The notes: generated by a model from the letters alone, not told the origin. A DNA stretch of 64,000 nt from Fidelibacterota bacterium (GCA_021734325.1 JAIPJF010000005.1:68028-132027), one strand, 5' to 3'; counted from the first letter of the stretch, positions 37,608 to 48,427 are shown. Program-made: numbers and translations.

Positions 37608-39086
37608 ATGCTCAAATCAAAATCCCTCATTATGATTATCAGCCTTGGGTGTGTATTGCTTCTTTCGACTTGTTCAAGGACAGAAAAGTCCCCGCCCTCT
37701 ACTGAAAAAATTCCCATTACAACCAATTCGAAGTCAGCTTTGGCCGATTATTATCGTGGTTTGGCATTTGCAAATAAACTGCAACAGGAACAGGCGAAGG
37801 CCTGCTTTTTAAAAGCAGTGGAAAGTGACCCAACTTTTGCGACGGCCTGGTTGAGTCTGGCCTTGGTGTCAGCCGGTATTAACGATTTTCTTTCAGCACT
37901 TGACTCAGCGAAAGCCCATTCGGCTCATATCAGCGAAGCGGAAAAACTTAATATAGCAGCTGTGGAGTACGGTCTTTTGGCCATGAATATCGAGCAGAGT
38001 GAGACACTACATAAAATTGTGTCCCTCTATCCAGGGGACGAACGGGCACACATCAACCTGGGCAATTATCTTTTTGGGAGTCAGCTCTATCGTGAGGCGA
38101 TCCAAAGCTATACCGCAGCAATAAATATCAATGATGAGCTTGCTGCGCCCTATAATATGCTGGGTTACTCTCAACGGGCTTTGGGGAATTACGGCGAGGC
38201 TGAGAAGGCTTTTAAACGCTATATCAAATTGAATTCGAACAACCCGAATGCTTATGACTCTTATGCTGAGCTCCTCCTTGAAATGGGACGATACAGGGAA
38301 TCCATCGAATACTATAGACAGGCCCTTGCACTGGACTCAACTTTTGTAGCCTCCTATCTCGGTATCGCTTCCAATTATAATTTCCTGGGTGAATCGGAAA
38401 ATGCGCGTTTGGAGCTCGAGAAGGGACGCCTTGTTGCCCCCAACTACATTGTTCTTCGTCAAACGATTTTTGCTGAAGCAGTTAGCTATGTGTGCGAAGG
38501 AAAATTTGACCAGGCACTGCTAATGTTTGACTTGAGCAGAAAGATTGCCGAGGAAAATGGCGATTTTGCCAATATTGCCAATGATTATGTGACAATGGCT
38601 AATATATACCTAGAATTGGGCAAGGTAGATACGGCCTTAACCCTGTATGACCAGGCCATGCAGGTTATCGATGAATCCGATCTGCAGATGGGGATTAAAG
38701 ACAATGCCCACACCGTTGATCTTTATAATGACGCCCGCGCCCATGCTGCCCAGGGGGATTATAGATTGGCAAAACGCGAGGCAGAAGATTTTTCAAATAT
38801 TGCCACAGCGATGAAAAATCCTGGCCAGATCAGACTTTCCCACCAATTGAATGGTCTGATCGCTCTCCATGAAAAAAAATATGCACTGGCCATCGATCAG
38901 TTTGAGCAATCGAATCAGCTTAATCCCCAAAACCTTTATCGAATTGGTTTGGCCTACGAAGGACTGGGTGATAGCGAAATGGCCAGAGCCATGTTTCAGC
39001 GAGCGAGGGAACTCAATATCCTGAATAGCATGGATCAAGCCTGGGTCCTCTGGAAGACCAGAGACCTGGCTGTTGCTCCAGACTGA
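37608..39086 (+). CDS. TPR-repeat lipoprotein
   Basis: Lipobox LLLSTC; multiple TPR motifs (AWLSLALVSAGINDFLSAL, AHINLGNYLFGSQLYREAIQSYTAAI). Track start 37557. Confidence 0.85.
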   Translation: MLKSKSLIMIISLGCVLLLSTCSRTEKSPPSTEKIPITTNSKSALADYYRGLAFANKLQQEQAKACFLKAVESDPTFATAWLSLALVSAGINDFLSALDSAKAHSAHISEAEKLNIAAVEYGLLAMNIEQSETLHKIVSLYPGDERAHINLGNYLFGSQLYREAIQSYTAAININDELAAPYNMLGYSQRALGNYGEAEKAFKRYIKLNSNNPNAYDSYAELLLEMGRYRESIEYYRQALALDSTFVASYLGIASNYNFLGESENARLELEKGRLVAPNYIVLRQTIFAEAVSYVCEGKFDQALLMFDLSRKIAEENGDFANIANDYVTMANIYLELGKVDTALTLYDQAMQVIDESDLQMGIKDNAHTVDLYNDARAHAAQGDYRLAKREAEDFSNIATAMKNPGQIRLSHQLNGLIALHEKKYALAIDQFEQSNQLNPQNLYRIGLAYEGLGDSEMARAMFQRARELNILNSMDQAWVLWKTRDLAVAPD

Positions 39087-39111
39087 TCAAATATCGTAAG
39101 ATGAACCGGCG

Positions 39112-39753
39112 TCAGATTACCGGTGCCAGATAAATCAATACCGCAATAAAATGTGAAAAACTTCCTGCCATCACAAAACCATGCCAGATGGCGTGGTTGA
39201 AGGGTAACTTTTCCCAGGCATAAAAGATGACCCCACCTGTATAAGCAAGACCACCGACTACCAGCCAGATGAGACCAGCTGTAGGTAGAGCCGCTATTAG
39301 GGGTTTAATGGCGACCATGACAACCCAGCCCATAAGAAGGTAAAAGGTCGTGCTTATGAAGTTATATTTTGGTCCAAAGATTATTTTAAAGGTAATTCCA
39401 GCCAGGGCAAGACCCCAGATGATCCCCAGAAGGCTCCACCCCCAGGGTCCACGGAGCGTGACCAGGAGAAAGGGTGTATAGGTCCCGGCTATCAACAGAT
39501 AGATGGCCGAATGATCCAGAATTCTCAGGATTTCCTTGATTCGTTTTGACTTAAATCCATGATAAAGGGTTGATGCGAGATAGAGCAGAATCAATGATGA
39601 TCCAAAAATACTGAAACTGACCACCTGCCAGGTGTCGCCGTACATGACTGCTCTCACAACCAGAAGCACCAGGGCAGCAATGCTAAGCCCGATCCCAATT
39701 CCATGGGTGATGGTGTTGGCTAACTCCTCGTAAAATGCCAGATTTTTTTTCAT
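39112..39753 (-). CDS. Hemolysin III / PAQR-family membrane protein
   Basis: EELANTITHGIGIGLSIAALVLLV, STLYHGF, LDHSAIYLLIAGTYTPF, HFIAVLIYL. Confidence 0.93.
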   Translation of the reverse strand: MKKNLAFYEELANTITHGIGIGLSIAALVLLVVRAVMYGDTWQVVSFSIFGSSLILLYLASTLYHGFKSKRIKEILRILDHSAIYLLIAGTYTPFLLVTLRGPWGWSLLGIIWGLALAGITFKIIFGPKYNFISTTFYLLMGWVVMVAIKPLIAALPTAGLIWLVVGGLAYTGGVIFYAWEKLPFNHAIWHGFVMAGSFSHFIAVLIYLAPVI

Positions 39754-39760
39754 CCGGGAA

Positions 39761-41128
39761 CTATAGCTGTCCTATTTCCTCAAAGAAGTAGACAATGCTC
39801 TCAATCCCCTTGTGAAAATTGGTGAGGCTGAAATTTTCGTTGGGCGCGTGCGCATTCTCGTCAGGAAGACCATACCCCATGAGCAGGACCGGAGCTTTGA
39901 TAATGTCGGCAAACACCTTTACGATGGGGATCGATCCACCTTCGCGGAGGAAATCTACCTCTTTTCCAAAGGCTTTCTTGAGTGCCCGAACTCCTGCCTG
40001 AAGACCGGGGTTATCCAGATCGGTCACATAACCAAAACCGCCATGCATGGCATTGATCTCAGCCTTCATGCTTTCAGGCACGAGTGAATTCACATAGGCA
40101 ATAAATTTACGGGAAATATCATCAGGATCCTGATTTGCAACGAGCCTCATGGATACTTTGGCGTGGGCTTCTGCCGGTATGACCGTTTTTGCACCCTCAC
40201 CCTGGAAGCCACCCCATATGCCGTTGATATCAAAAGTGGGACGTGCCCAAAGACGTTCAAGATCTCCATATCCAGCCTCACCGAATAGTGCAGGGGCGGC
40301 AATACTGTCAGCAAAGTCCTTGGCACTAAAGGGGAGTTGGCTCAGTTTCTCATGCTCTGTCTCACTGATGGGCAGCACATCATCATAAAAACCCGGAATC
40401 CTGATCCGTCCCTGATCATCCTTCATTTGTGCCAGAATTTCCACCAGTGCATTGATTGGATTCTTGACCAGTCCACCAAAGGACCCTGAATGCAGATCTG
40501 TATTAGTGCCACGGAGATTGATCTGTAGATAAGTCAGCCCTCTTAGACCGTAGGTGATTCCTGGATAGCCTTCCCTGAACATGGGCGTATCTGAAATGAC
40601 CACGTAATCAGCTTCAAGCATCTGCGCATGGTCCTTGATAAACCCTTCAAGATGGGTGGACCCAACTTCTTCCTCACCTTCGAAAAGCAGTTTTATATTT
40701 ACTGGTAATTCACCCTGGGTTTTCAGATAGGATTCAGTAGCCTTCAGGTGGATAAAGATCTGCCCCTTATCGTCAGCTGCACCACGTGCGAAAATTTTAT
40801 CACCTTTAATGACTGGTTCAAAAGGGGGTGAGGTCCATAGGTCCACTGGATCCACAGGTTGGACATCATAATGCCCGTAGATCAAGAGAGTAGGTTTCCC
40901 AGGTGCATTCAACCATTCAGAATAGACAATAGGGTGACCTTTTGTTTTATGGATGGTGGAATTTTCCAGGCCAATCTTGCTCATCTCGGCCTTGAGAAAA
41001 TCGGCCATGAATAATAGATCACTTTTATGCTCAGGGTCGGAACTGATGCTGGGAATCTTCAGAATTTCGATAAGTTCCTGCTCAAAGCGATCATGATGTG
41101 CTATTAAAAAATCAATTATCTTGTTCAT
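39761..41128 (-). CDS. M20 family dipeptidase
   Basis: LLIYGHYDVQPVDPVDLWTSPPFEP, GAADDKGQ, FEGEEEVGSTHLE. Confidence 0.95.
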   Translation of the reverse strand: MNKIIDFLIAHHDRFEQELIEILKIPSISSDPEHKSDLLFMADFLKAEMSKIGLENSTIHKTKGHPIVYSEWLNAPGKPTLLIYGHYDVQPVDPVDLWTSPPFEPVIKGDKIFARGAADDKGQIFIHLKATESYLKTQGELPVNIKLLFEGEEEVGSTHLEGFIKDHAQMLEADYVVISDTPMFREGYPGITYGLRGLTYLQINLRGTNTDLHSGSFGGLVKNPINALVEILAQMKDDQGRIRIPGFYDDVLPISETEHEKLSQLPFSAKDFADSIAAPALFGEAGYGDLERLWARPTFDINGIWGGFQGEGAKTVIPAEAHAKVSMRLVANQDPDDISRKFIAYVNSLVPESMKAEINAMHGGFGYVTDLDNPGLQAGVRALKKAFGKEVDFLREGGSIPIVKVFADIIKAPVLLMGYGLPDENAHAPNENFSLTNFHKGIESIVYFFEEIGQL

Positions 41129-41132
41129 TTAT

Positions 41133-42839
41133 TTAATCCTGTAATTCTGCAAGCTCTTGTTGAACAAATGCGACGAGCTCCTTTAAGGTCTCGGCGGAAA
41201 AATCGAATTTTATACCCATGGCTTCCCACACTTCAGGAAGCGGTTTTGAACTGCCGAGGCTCAGACCCTTAATATATCCCTCCAGGGCAGCTTTGGGGTC
41301 CTGTTTGTAGAGGCGATAAACCTGAAGCGCCCCAAGCTGGGCAATACCATACTCCACATAGTAAAAGGGCATGCCAAAGATGTGTAGCTGCCTTTGCCAT
41401 CCATTTCTGCGATAATGATCATAACCTTCCCAGTTCACCAGGCCAGGTGTGAAGCGCATGTTCAACTCATCGAAATACGCGTCCCGTTCTTCGACTGTGT
41501 GATTCGGATTCAGGTAGACCCAATGCTGGAATGCGTCCACCGTAGCGCACCAGGGGAAGAAACCAATGATCTCTTCCAAATGTTCCCGTCTGGCTCGAAT
41601 ATGGTCCTTGGCATCATAAAATTGGTTCCAGTGTTCGGCAGTGAGCAATTCCATGCTCATCGAAGCTGTCTCTGCCATCTCTGAAGGAGTATCTCGATAG
41701 TGAATGAGGGGTTCATTATTGGTCAGAAAAGTATGCATGGCATGTCCGCCTTCATGACACATGGTGGTCACGTTACGATGGACTCCAGCTGCATTCATAA
41801 AAATGAATGGCATACCTGTAGTCTCCAGTCCGTAGTTGTAGCCACCGGGAGCCTTGCCTTTTCGCGATTCCAGATCAAAAAGTTCCGCAGCCTTCATGGC
41901 TTTCAGGTTCTCTCCAAACTGAGGGTGGATATTACTGAAGATCGATATGGTCTTCTCCAGAAGTTCTTCACCGGTTTTAAAAGGCTTAAGTGCCTCCTGT
42001 CCACCCGGTTCTCCCGCAACATCCCAGGGACGGTAATCATCCACACTCAATCCAAGTTTCTGACGGTGTGATTCAGCAATTGTTCTTGCCAGGGGAACAA
42101 TAAATTCTTCGATGGCTTCCTGAAAAGCGATGGTATCCTGGGGGGTATAATCAAAGCGCTGTAAAAGGTCATGTCTGAAATCACGGAAATTATCATAATC
42201 TGCATTCTTTGCAGTTTTGACCCTTAATTTCAACATATCATTATAGATCTGATCTGCCTGTTCCTTGATGGAATAGCGTTTTTTACTGATGGCCAACCAG
42301 GCTTCTTTACGAACGTCCCGATCAGCTGATTGTAGCCTCACTGCGGCTTTTGGGAGCGGCATCTCTTCACCGTCAAGTGTAACGGTGAGTCCCCCTGTGA
42401 GTTGATCATATTTGGTGCTCAATTTTGAGATCTCTGCAGACAGTTCAACATTCTCCTCGCGAAATAATTCCAGCTCTCGCTTCAATTTCTTTTTGAATTG
42501 TCCATATCGTTCATCGGGAAGCTTGCTGAATGCCTCATGACCAGCGATCATCTTTTCCACGGCATTGGCCGCTTTTTCAAGTTCGGGAGCTATTTTTGTG
42601 GCAAATAATTCATGGCGCTCCACATACTCCTCGTTGTCTGTCTCCCGGCTCATATTGATATATGCCCAGGCATTCTGCTCATGGAAAACGCTCAGGGTTT
42701 CGCTGTAATGCAAGATGAGGTCTGAGAGTTCCTCAGTACTGCTTACTTTACTATTCAAAAGTGAATCAAAATATGGTTTTATATCATTCCAAGAATTGAT
42801 GGTCAAATCGTATGGAATAAAATCAGATGGTTGATACAT
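41133..42839 (-). CDS. pepF: M3 family oligoendopeptidase F
   Basis: CHEGGHAMHTF (HExxH-like HEGGH), FMNAAGVHRNVTTMCHEGGHA; start MYQPSDF at 42839. Confidence 0.93.
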   Translation of the reverse strand: MYQPSDFIPYDLTINSWNDIKPYFDSLLNSKVSSTEELSDLILHYSETLSVFHEQNAWAYINMSRETDNEEYVERHELFATKIAPELEKAANAVEKMIAGHEAFSKLPDERYGQFKKKLKRELELFREENVELSAEISKLSTKYDQLTGGLTVTLDGEEMPLPKAAVRLQSADRDVRKEAWLAISKKRYSIKEQADQIYNDMLKLRVKTAKNADYDNFRDFRHDLLQRFDYTPQDTIAFQEAIEEFIVPLARTIAESHRQKLGLSVDDYRPWDVAGEPGGQEALKPFKTGEELLEKTISIFSNIHPQFGENLKAMKAAELFDLESRKGKAPGGYNYGLETTGMPFIFMNAAGVHRNVTTMCHEGGHAMHTFLTNNEPLIHYRDTPSEMAETASMSMELLTAEHWNQFYDAKDHIRARREHLEEIIGFFPWCATVDAFQHWVYLNPNHTVEERDAYFDELNMRFTPGLVNWEGYDHYRRNGWQRQLHIFGMPFYYVEYGIAQLGALQVYRLYKQDPKAALEGYIKGLSLGSSKPLPEVWEAMGIKFDFSAETLKELVAFVQQELAELQD

Positions 42840-42940
42840 TATTGTCTCCTCATAGCTAATAATTGCAGTGGGCATGTTACACGATGGTCCCTGTGAAGCA
42901 AGGGCATTTTCTATGCCAAGTGCTGTGGGGCACTCATCGT

Positions 42941-43012
42941 GTCATCCTGAACGCAGGTGAAGGATCTCAATTGATCCCTGAATTTGAGATTCTTCGTGTC
43001 GCTCGGAATGAC
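42941..43012. repeat. Imperfect palindromic intergenic repeat of the GTCATCCTGAACGCAG...GGAATGAC type
   Basis: GTCATCCTGAACG...GAAGGATCTCAA / TTTGAGATTCTTCG...CGCTCGGAATGAC arms, flanked by direct ACTCATCG copies at 42932-42939 and 43011-43018. Confidence 0.7.
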
Positions 43013-43170
43013 TCATCGGGGTGGGGTTGAGTGCTTCAAGAGTCTAAACGAACAACCGCCTTAGAAATAGGAGCCAATTTAGTTCTTCACCAGGATATCC
43101 CGCTTTCTGGAAACCAATTATTGATTAATATGGGAGCAATCGGGGATTGAAGCAGAGGAAGGACGATTAA

Positions 43171-44214
43171 ATGAAGAAGCGGCTTGGTTTTCTTGATAGG
43201 TTTCTGACCCTATGGATTCTGGTATTCATGGCGTCAGGTGTTGGCATGGGCTATTTTTTTCCAAGGGTAAGCAGCTTCTGGGACAGCATGCAATCCGGGA
43301 CAACCAATATTCCCATCGCCATCGGATTGATTGTCATGATGTATCCACCCCTTGCGAAAGTTCGCTATGAGCGTCTTGGAGATCTGTTCAAGGATATTCC
43401 CACTCTGAGCTTCTCCCTGTTTCTGAACTGGATTCTTGGCCCACTGTTGATGTTCTTCCTCGCCATCATTTTTCTCAGAGACTACCCCCACTATATGACT
43501 GGACTCATCCTGATCGGCCTGGCTCGGTGCATCGCTATGGTCATCGTTTGGAGTGATCTCGCAGGAGGTGATCGGGAATACACTGCAGGTCTCGTTGCCC
43601 TTAATTCGATCTTCCAGATAATATTCTTCTCAGTTTTTGCCTTTTTTTATCTGACGGTTTTTCCTGCTTGGTTTGGGCTCAAGTCCGTGGTCGCCGCCAT
43701 TTCCATGGCTGATATTGCCAGGAGCGTTGGAATATACCTGGGAATTCCGTTTTTTGCCGGGATGATCTCGCGCTACACCTTGATTAGAGTAAAGGGCAAG
43801 TCCTGGTTTAATCTGGTTTACGCTCCTATGATCAGCCCCTTAACCCTGATCGCGTTATTGTTTACGATCTTTGTTATGTTCTCATTGAAAGGTGAGCTCA
43901 TTGTTGAGATACCCTTTGATGTTCTCCGCATTGCGCTTCCGCTGATCATTTATTTTCTGGCCATGTTCGGAATAACTTTTTTTGTGTCCAGATCATTGAA
44001 GACATCCTATGAAAAGACCGTTTCCCAATCCTTTACAGCGGCCAGTAATAATTTTGAGCTGGCCATTGCCGTTGCCGTTGCCGTGTTCGGGATCAACTCA
44101 GGAGAGGCTTTTGCGGCCGTCATTGGTCCCCTGGTCGAAGTCCCTGTTCTGATCGCCCTTGTGAATGTGGCCCTTAGATTCAGATCAACATTTTATACAC
44201 CAAATATAAGCTGA
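43171..44214 (+). CDS. acr3: ACR3 family arsenite efflux transporter
   Basis: [33 protein letters not shown], typical of ACR3. Confidence 0.92.
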   Translation: MKKRLGFLDRFLTLWILVFMASGVGMGYFFPRVSSFWDSMQSGTTNIPIAIGLIVMMYPPLAKVRYERLGDLFKDIPTLSFSLFLNWILGPLLMFFLAIIFLRDYPHYMTGLILIGLARCIAMVIVWSDLAGGDREYTAGLVALNSIFQIIFFSVFAFFYLTVFPAWFGLKSVVAAISMADIARSVGIYLGIPFFAGMISRYTLIRVKGKSWFNLVYAPMISPLTLIALLFTIFVMFSLKGELIVEIPFDVLRIALPLIIYFLAMFGITFFVSRSLKTSYEKTVSQSFTAASNNFELAIAVAVAVFGINSGEAFAAVIGPLVEVPVLIALVNVALRFRSTFYTPNIS

Positions 44215-44224
44215 AAGGTTACGC

Positions 44225-45067
44225 ATGCAGATTGGACCCTACAAACTCACCTCTCTGGTCACTTCGACCTTTGCTTTGGATGGTGGGGCCATGTTCGGTG
44301 TCGTTCCAAAAACCCTGTGGAGCAGGCAGGTTGAGGTCGATGATCTTAACCGTATAAAGATGGTAACACGGACGCTGCTTCTTGAGTCAAATGATCGTAA
44401 AATTCTTATAGATACTGGAAATGGAGACAAATGGGATTCCAGGATGCAGGAAATCTTCAAGATTGATACAAAGGGATATATTCTTCCTGATAGTTTACGC
44501 AAACATGGAATTGCTTCAGAGGACATCACAGATGTGATCTGTACCCATCTGCATTTTGATCATGTCGGGGGGAATACCCGCATTGAAAACAACCGGATCA
44601 TCCCAAGCTTTCCAAATGCAAAATACTGGGTTCAGGAAGAGAATTGGAAACTTGCCAACAAACCCCACGCCAAAGATAAGGCCAGTTATCTGAATGAAAA
44701 CTGGTCCGTTCTGGCAGAAAGTGGGATGCTTGAAATTCTATCCTCTGAGCGAGAGCTATTCAATGATATCAAGCTTGAAATCGTGAATGGTCATACCATG
44801 GGACAGCAACTTCCCTTCATTAGTGATGGTACTAGCAGTATGATATATGGTGGGGACCTTTTCCCCATGAAGGCGCATATTCCCATCCCCTGGGTTATGG
44901 CCTATGACAATGAACCACTGCGTTCAATTGCCGAGAAGAACAAGATCTTGCCCCGATTGTTGGAACAGGATACCATAATCTTTTTTGAACATGACCCTGA
45001 TACGGTTGCCTGCAGGTTAATCTCGACTGAAAAGGGGATTATCGGTGGTGAAAATATCTTCATCTGA
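44225..45067 (+). CDS. Metallo-beta-lactamase fold hydrolase
   Basis: THLHFDHVGGNTR (HxHxDH) and downstream ligands. Confidence 0.92.
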   Translation: MQIGPYKLTSLVTSTFALDGGAMFGVVPKTLWSRQVEVDDLNRIKMVTRTLLLESNDRKILIDTGNGDKWDSRMQEIFKIDTKGYILPDSLRKHGIASEDITDVICTHLHFDHVGGNTRIENNRIIPSFPNAKYWVQEENWKLANKPHAKDKASYLNENWSVLAESGMLEILSSERELFNDIKLEIVNGHTMGQQLPFISDGTSSMIYGGDLFPMKAHIPIPWVMAYDNEPLRSIAEKNKILPRLLEQDTIIFFEHDPDTVACRLISTEKGIIGGENIFI

Positions 45068-45113
45068 ACAGTGTCTGGAGGATATGATCAAGCTCATCAA
45101 TCATTCATAGCGC

Positions 45114-46049
45114 ATGTTGAATCATAAAACACTTGTAAAAATTTCCAACAATCTTGGGATTGACAAAGTCGGTGTATCCCTTGCTGATGCGATACAATCA
45201 GACAAGCTGATCAAATGGCTGGACAATGCTTATCACGGACAAATGAATTACATGGCACGCAATCGTGAAAAACGCCTCGATCCCAGAGAGCTTTTACCCG
45301 GTGCACGATCAGTCATATCCATTTTTGTGAACTATCATCAGCAAGATCAAATACCCCATTTAGATGGGGTAATCTCAAAATATGCCAGAGGTTTGGATTA
45401 TCATCTCGTATTAAAAGACCTCCTCCACGATCTGGCAGGCAAACTATTTGCGGAACAAATTGCGGACTTGAGCCGGTCAGCTCGAGCCAGGGTGTACAGA
45501 GTATTTGTGGATTCCGCTCCTGTGATGGAAAAACACTGGGCAGTGGCCGCCGGTATTGGCTGGCAGGGCAAACATTCAAATGTTATTACCAGAGAATTTG
45601 GTAGTTGGGGCTTTCTCGGTGAGATCATTACCACAGAGACCTTTGATCATTATGATATGGCGATTCCCGATCTTTGCGGGACCTGTGTGGCCTGTATCGA
45701 TGCCTGTCCTACATCGGCCATTGTGGAGCCCTACCTTGTGGATGGCTCGAAATGTATTTCATATGCAACTATCGAATTAGAACCTGAGGTATCCATTCCG
45801 GACGATATCCGTGCGGGAATGGATGATTGGATTTTCGGCTGCGATATATGTCAGGATGTCTGCCCCTGGAATCGCTTTGAGAAATCTAGTGGGATCAAAG
45901 CTTTTGAACCAGTTGAAGGATTCAGATCGGGTAGGCTCCCGGAATTCCATCAGATGGATGAGGACGGATTTCAACGTCAGTTTGGAAAGACCCCACTTGA
46001 GCGTCCCGGATTATTGGGGATGCTCCGAAATCAATCCGCTAAGAGGTAA
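45114..46049 (+). CDS. queG: Epoxyqueuosine reductase
   Basis: CGTCVACIDACPTSAIV and CDICQDVCPWN double 4Fe-4S motifs, QueG N-terminal region. Confidence 0.93.
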   Translation: MLNHKTLVKISNNLGIDKVGVSLADAIQSDKLIKWLDNAYHGQMNYMARNREKRLDPRELLPGARSVISIFVNYHQQDQIPHLDGVISKYARGLDYHLVLKDLLHDLAGKLFAEQIADLSRSARARVYRVFVDSAPVMEKHWAVAAGIGWQGKHSNVITREFGSWGFLGEIITTETFDHYDMAIPDLCGTCVACIDACPTSAIVEPYLVDGSKCISYATIELEPEVSIPDDIRAGMDDWIFGCDICQDVCPWNRFEKSSGIKAFEPVEGFRSGRLPEFHQMDEDGFQRQFGKTPLERPGLLGMLRNQSAKR

Positions 46050-46425
46050 TCTCCTCGATCAATTCCACGTTCCAGTGCTTATCCACCCAGAGCATCATGA
46101 TATGCATCCCAAGATCCCAGGTTTCGAGAATTTTTGCTGATCGATGTAGCTGTTTCAAGTGCTTTTCCTTGGAAACGGGATTGCCGGCACAGTCATGATG
46201 GGCTACCAGGGCCAGTTCTGTGGAATGATGTGTATCTCTGGAAACAAGAATTCTCTGCAGGATGAGCCGGGAGGCAGTTGCTGTTGAACCCATAATACGA
46301 TCAGGACCTGCTTCTGTGATCACATCGATATAGTCAGCTCCTGTTCTATCCTTCATCCATGAATTGACCGGATCCTGGACCCGTCCATCCATACAGTTAA
46401 TCACAGTGGCAAATTTTGAAGCCAT
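46039..46425 (-). CDS. Minimal beta-carbonic-anhydrase-like protein
   Basis: INCMDGRVQ (CxDxR) and VAHHDCAGN (HxxC) in a 128-aa ORF. Confidence 0.75.
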   Translation of the reverse strand: MASKFATVINCMDGRVQDPVNSWMKDRTGADYIDVITEAGPDRIMGSTATASRLILQRILVSRDTHHSTELALVAHHDCAGNPVSKEKHLKQLHRSAKILETWDLGMHIMMLWVDKHWNVELIEEITS

Positions 46426-46436
46426 GGCGTTTTCCT

Positions 46437-47582
46437 TTATTCAACAGTTTTATTTGAAGATATATCGAGTTTGCGTTTTAGCTCAACGATTCTCGTGTAA
46501 GATTCATGAATTCTCTCTGGTTTTATCTTGCCTTCGTTGATGGCGGTAAGAATAACATTCTGCATCTTTTGTGGCAGGTCATCATCCAGGTTTCGAGGAT
46601 CTGAGAATTGAAGGATATCTGATCCGGAATTGACTGCTGCAATGATGATCTCTTCCAAACTGAAACGTTTGATGATCGCTCCCATTTGGAGATCATCGGT
46701 AATGACAACACCCTCATAACCCAGTTTATCCCGGAGATTGTCCTGAATATGGACGGCAGATAGGGACGCTGGATATTTAATATCCAGATCTTGATCGAAT
46801 AGGTGGCCAGCCATGATGATATCTACCATGGATGAATCAATCAGTTTAGCAAATGGCAGTTGTTCATCTTTTTCCCAAGTCTTGGTGATATCGGTCAAAT
46901 CGTTGTGTGTATCCTCCCGGGAACTACCATGCCCTGGATAATGTTTTAAGGTGGTGAGCACCCCTGCGTTTCGATGCGCATTTATAAATGCTTTGCTGTA
47001 CTGGTAAACCTTTTCCGGATCAGAAGAAAAACTACGCCTCAATTTGCCGATGGCGGGAGAACTATGATTGATATTCACATCGACCACAGGCCCAAAATTA
47101 AGATTTAGACCAGTGGCATGAATTTGGGAGGCCATTCGAGAATAAACCTTGAAAGCTTCATCCAGGTTAAGCTTATCACCAACATCGGCGGCAGATGGAA
47201 ACTCTTCGAATCCCTGGGAGATCTTGAGTCGTCTAGCTTTCCCGCCCTCCTCATCGACAGCCAGCAAAAGAGGTAATTGAACACTCAATTCGTTGAGATC
47301 ATGGATAAAGTCCCCGAGTTGTTTGCCATCCTTGATGTTGTGCTTGAAAAATATAATACCACCAATTGCCCCGTTCTCAATTTGTTTACGGGTCTGTTCC
47401 ATAAATTCATTGTTCATTTCGGTCCCTCGAATACCCACCATAAGCATCTGACCGATCTCCTGTTCAAGCTGTGCTTTATCAAAGGGGCGAGCGTCCTGGG
47501 GGCTTTGAGCCATAGTTGCAGCTCTTGCAATGAAGAACTGGAGAGTGAAAATCAGTATGATTTTTCGCAGGGGCATGAGCAT
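46437..47582 (-). CDS. nagZ: Glycoside hydrolase family 3 beta-N-acetylhexosaminidase
   Basis: LLAVDEEGGKARRL, LKHYPGHGSSREDTH, VVITDDLQMGAI. Confidence 0.9.
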   Translation of the reverse strand: MLMPLRKIILIFTLQFFIARAATMAQSPQDARPFDKAQLEQEIGQMLMVGIRGTEMNNEFMEQTRKQIENGAIGGIIFFKHNIKDGKQLGDFIHDLNELSVQLPLLLAVDEEGGKARRLKISQGFEEFPSAADVGDKLNLDEAFKVYSRMASQIHATGLNLNFGPVVDVNINHSSPAIGKLRRSFSSDPEKVYQYSKAFINAHRNAGVLTTLKHYPGHGSSREDTHNDLTDITKTWEKDEQLPFAKLIDSSMVDIIMAGHLFDQDLDIKYPASLSAVHIQDNLRDKLGYEGVVITDDLQMGAIIKRFSLEEIIIAAVNSGSDILQFSDPRNLDDDLPQKMQNVILTAINEGKIKPERIHESYTRIVELKRKLDISSNKTVE

Positions 47583-47948
47583 TTAAGGTAGATGTGAATC
47601 GGAATGGATTCAAGGGAATGAGCAGATCGCACCAGAAAAAAATCGAATAAAATACTCGGAATCAGTAAACAGATATTCTTCCTGTTTATAATCCGTCGAA
47701 GAGACAACCCCAGCAAACCTACTTGCTTGGGAATATCCCAAATTTTCTGCCAAAGCGACCGATTGATAGAAAAAAATAATTATCAATAGGTCATTATGAC
47801 ACACATGAGTCATAATATCAGACCTCCATCTTCATAAGTCAGCCATACTGGCGTGTAATTTGAATTGGCACGGCTTTCGAACTAGAGGAGGGCGTGTTGA
47901 GCTGCATTTTGAAAATTTAAATAGAAACTTAATAAAGGAGATTTTATC

Positions 47949-48380
47949 ATGACACTCGTAAAACTAGCAAGACCAAGGATCAACAGAAATTTTGACAGTA
48001 TGCTGGATAGTTTTTTTGACGATTTTAACTATCGGAACAGTACTCGGAATCTTTGGCGTCCTGCGATGAACGCTCGGGATTTGGAGAAGAGTTATGAACT
48101 ATCCTTTTCCCTCCCAGGGTTTGAAAAGGAAGAGATTGCCATTTCTGTCAAGAATAACACACTCACCCTCAAAGCGGAAAAGGCAGAGGTCAAAGAGGAT
48201 GAGGGTGTGACCTATCTGGCTCGTGAGATAGCTTTCGGAACCTATGAAAGGAATATCGATCTTCCTGAAAACGTAAACAGCGATAAGATCACTGCCGAAT
48301 ACAAGAGCGGCATTCTAAGCCTGAGCATTCCCAAGACCAAGGAAGCGCTTCCCAAGGAGATTGCCGTCACCATCAAATAA
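47949..48380 (+). CDS. Small heat shock protein (Hsp20 / alpha-crystallin)
   Basis: ELSFSLPGFEKEEIAISVKNNTLTLKAEK and the terminal SGILSLSIPK motif. Confidence 0.95.
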   Translation: MTLVKLARPRINRNFDSMLDSFFDDFNYRNSTRNLWRPAMNARDLEKSYELSFSLPGFEKEEIAISVKNNTLTLKAEKAEVKEDEGVTYLAREIAFGTYERNIDLPENVNSDKITAEYKSGILSLSIPKTKEALPKEIAVTIK

Positions 48381-48384
48381 AAAA

Positions 48385-48414
48385 GAGTGTGAGCAAAATA
48401 GTGTGCTCACACTC
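48385..48414. other. Perfect 11-bp stem hairpin after hsp20 (GAGTGTGAGCA-N8-TGCTCACACTC)
   Basis: Direct inverted repeat just after the hsp20 stop; no U tract immediately after. Confidence 0.8.
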
Positions 48415-48427
48415 CAGGTCTTACTGC

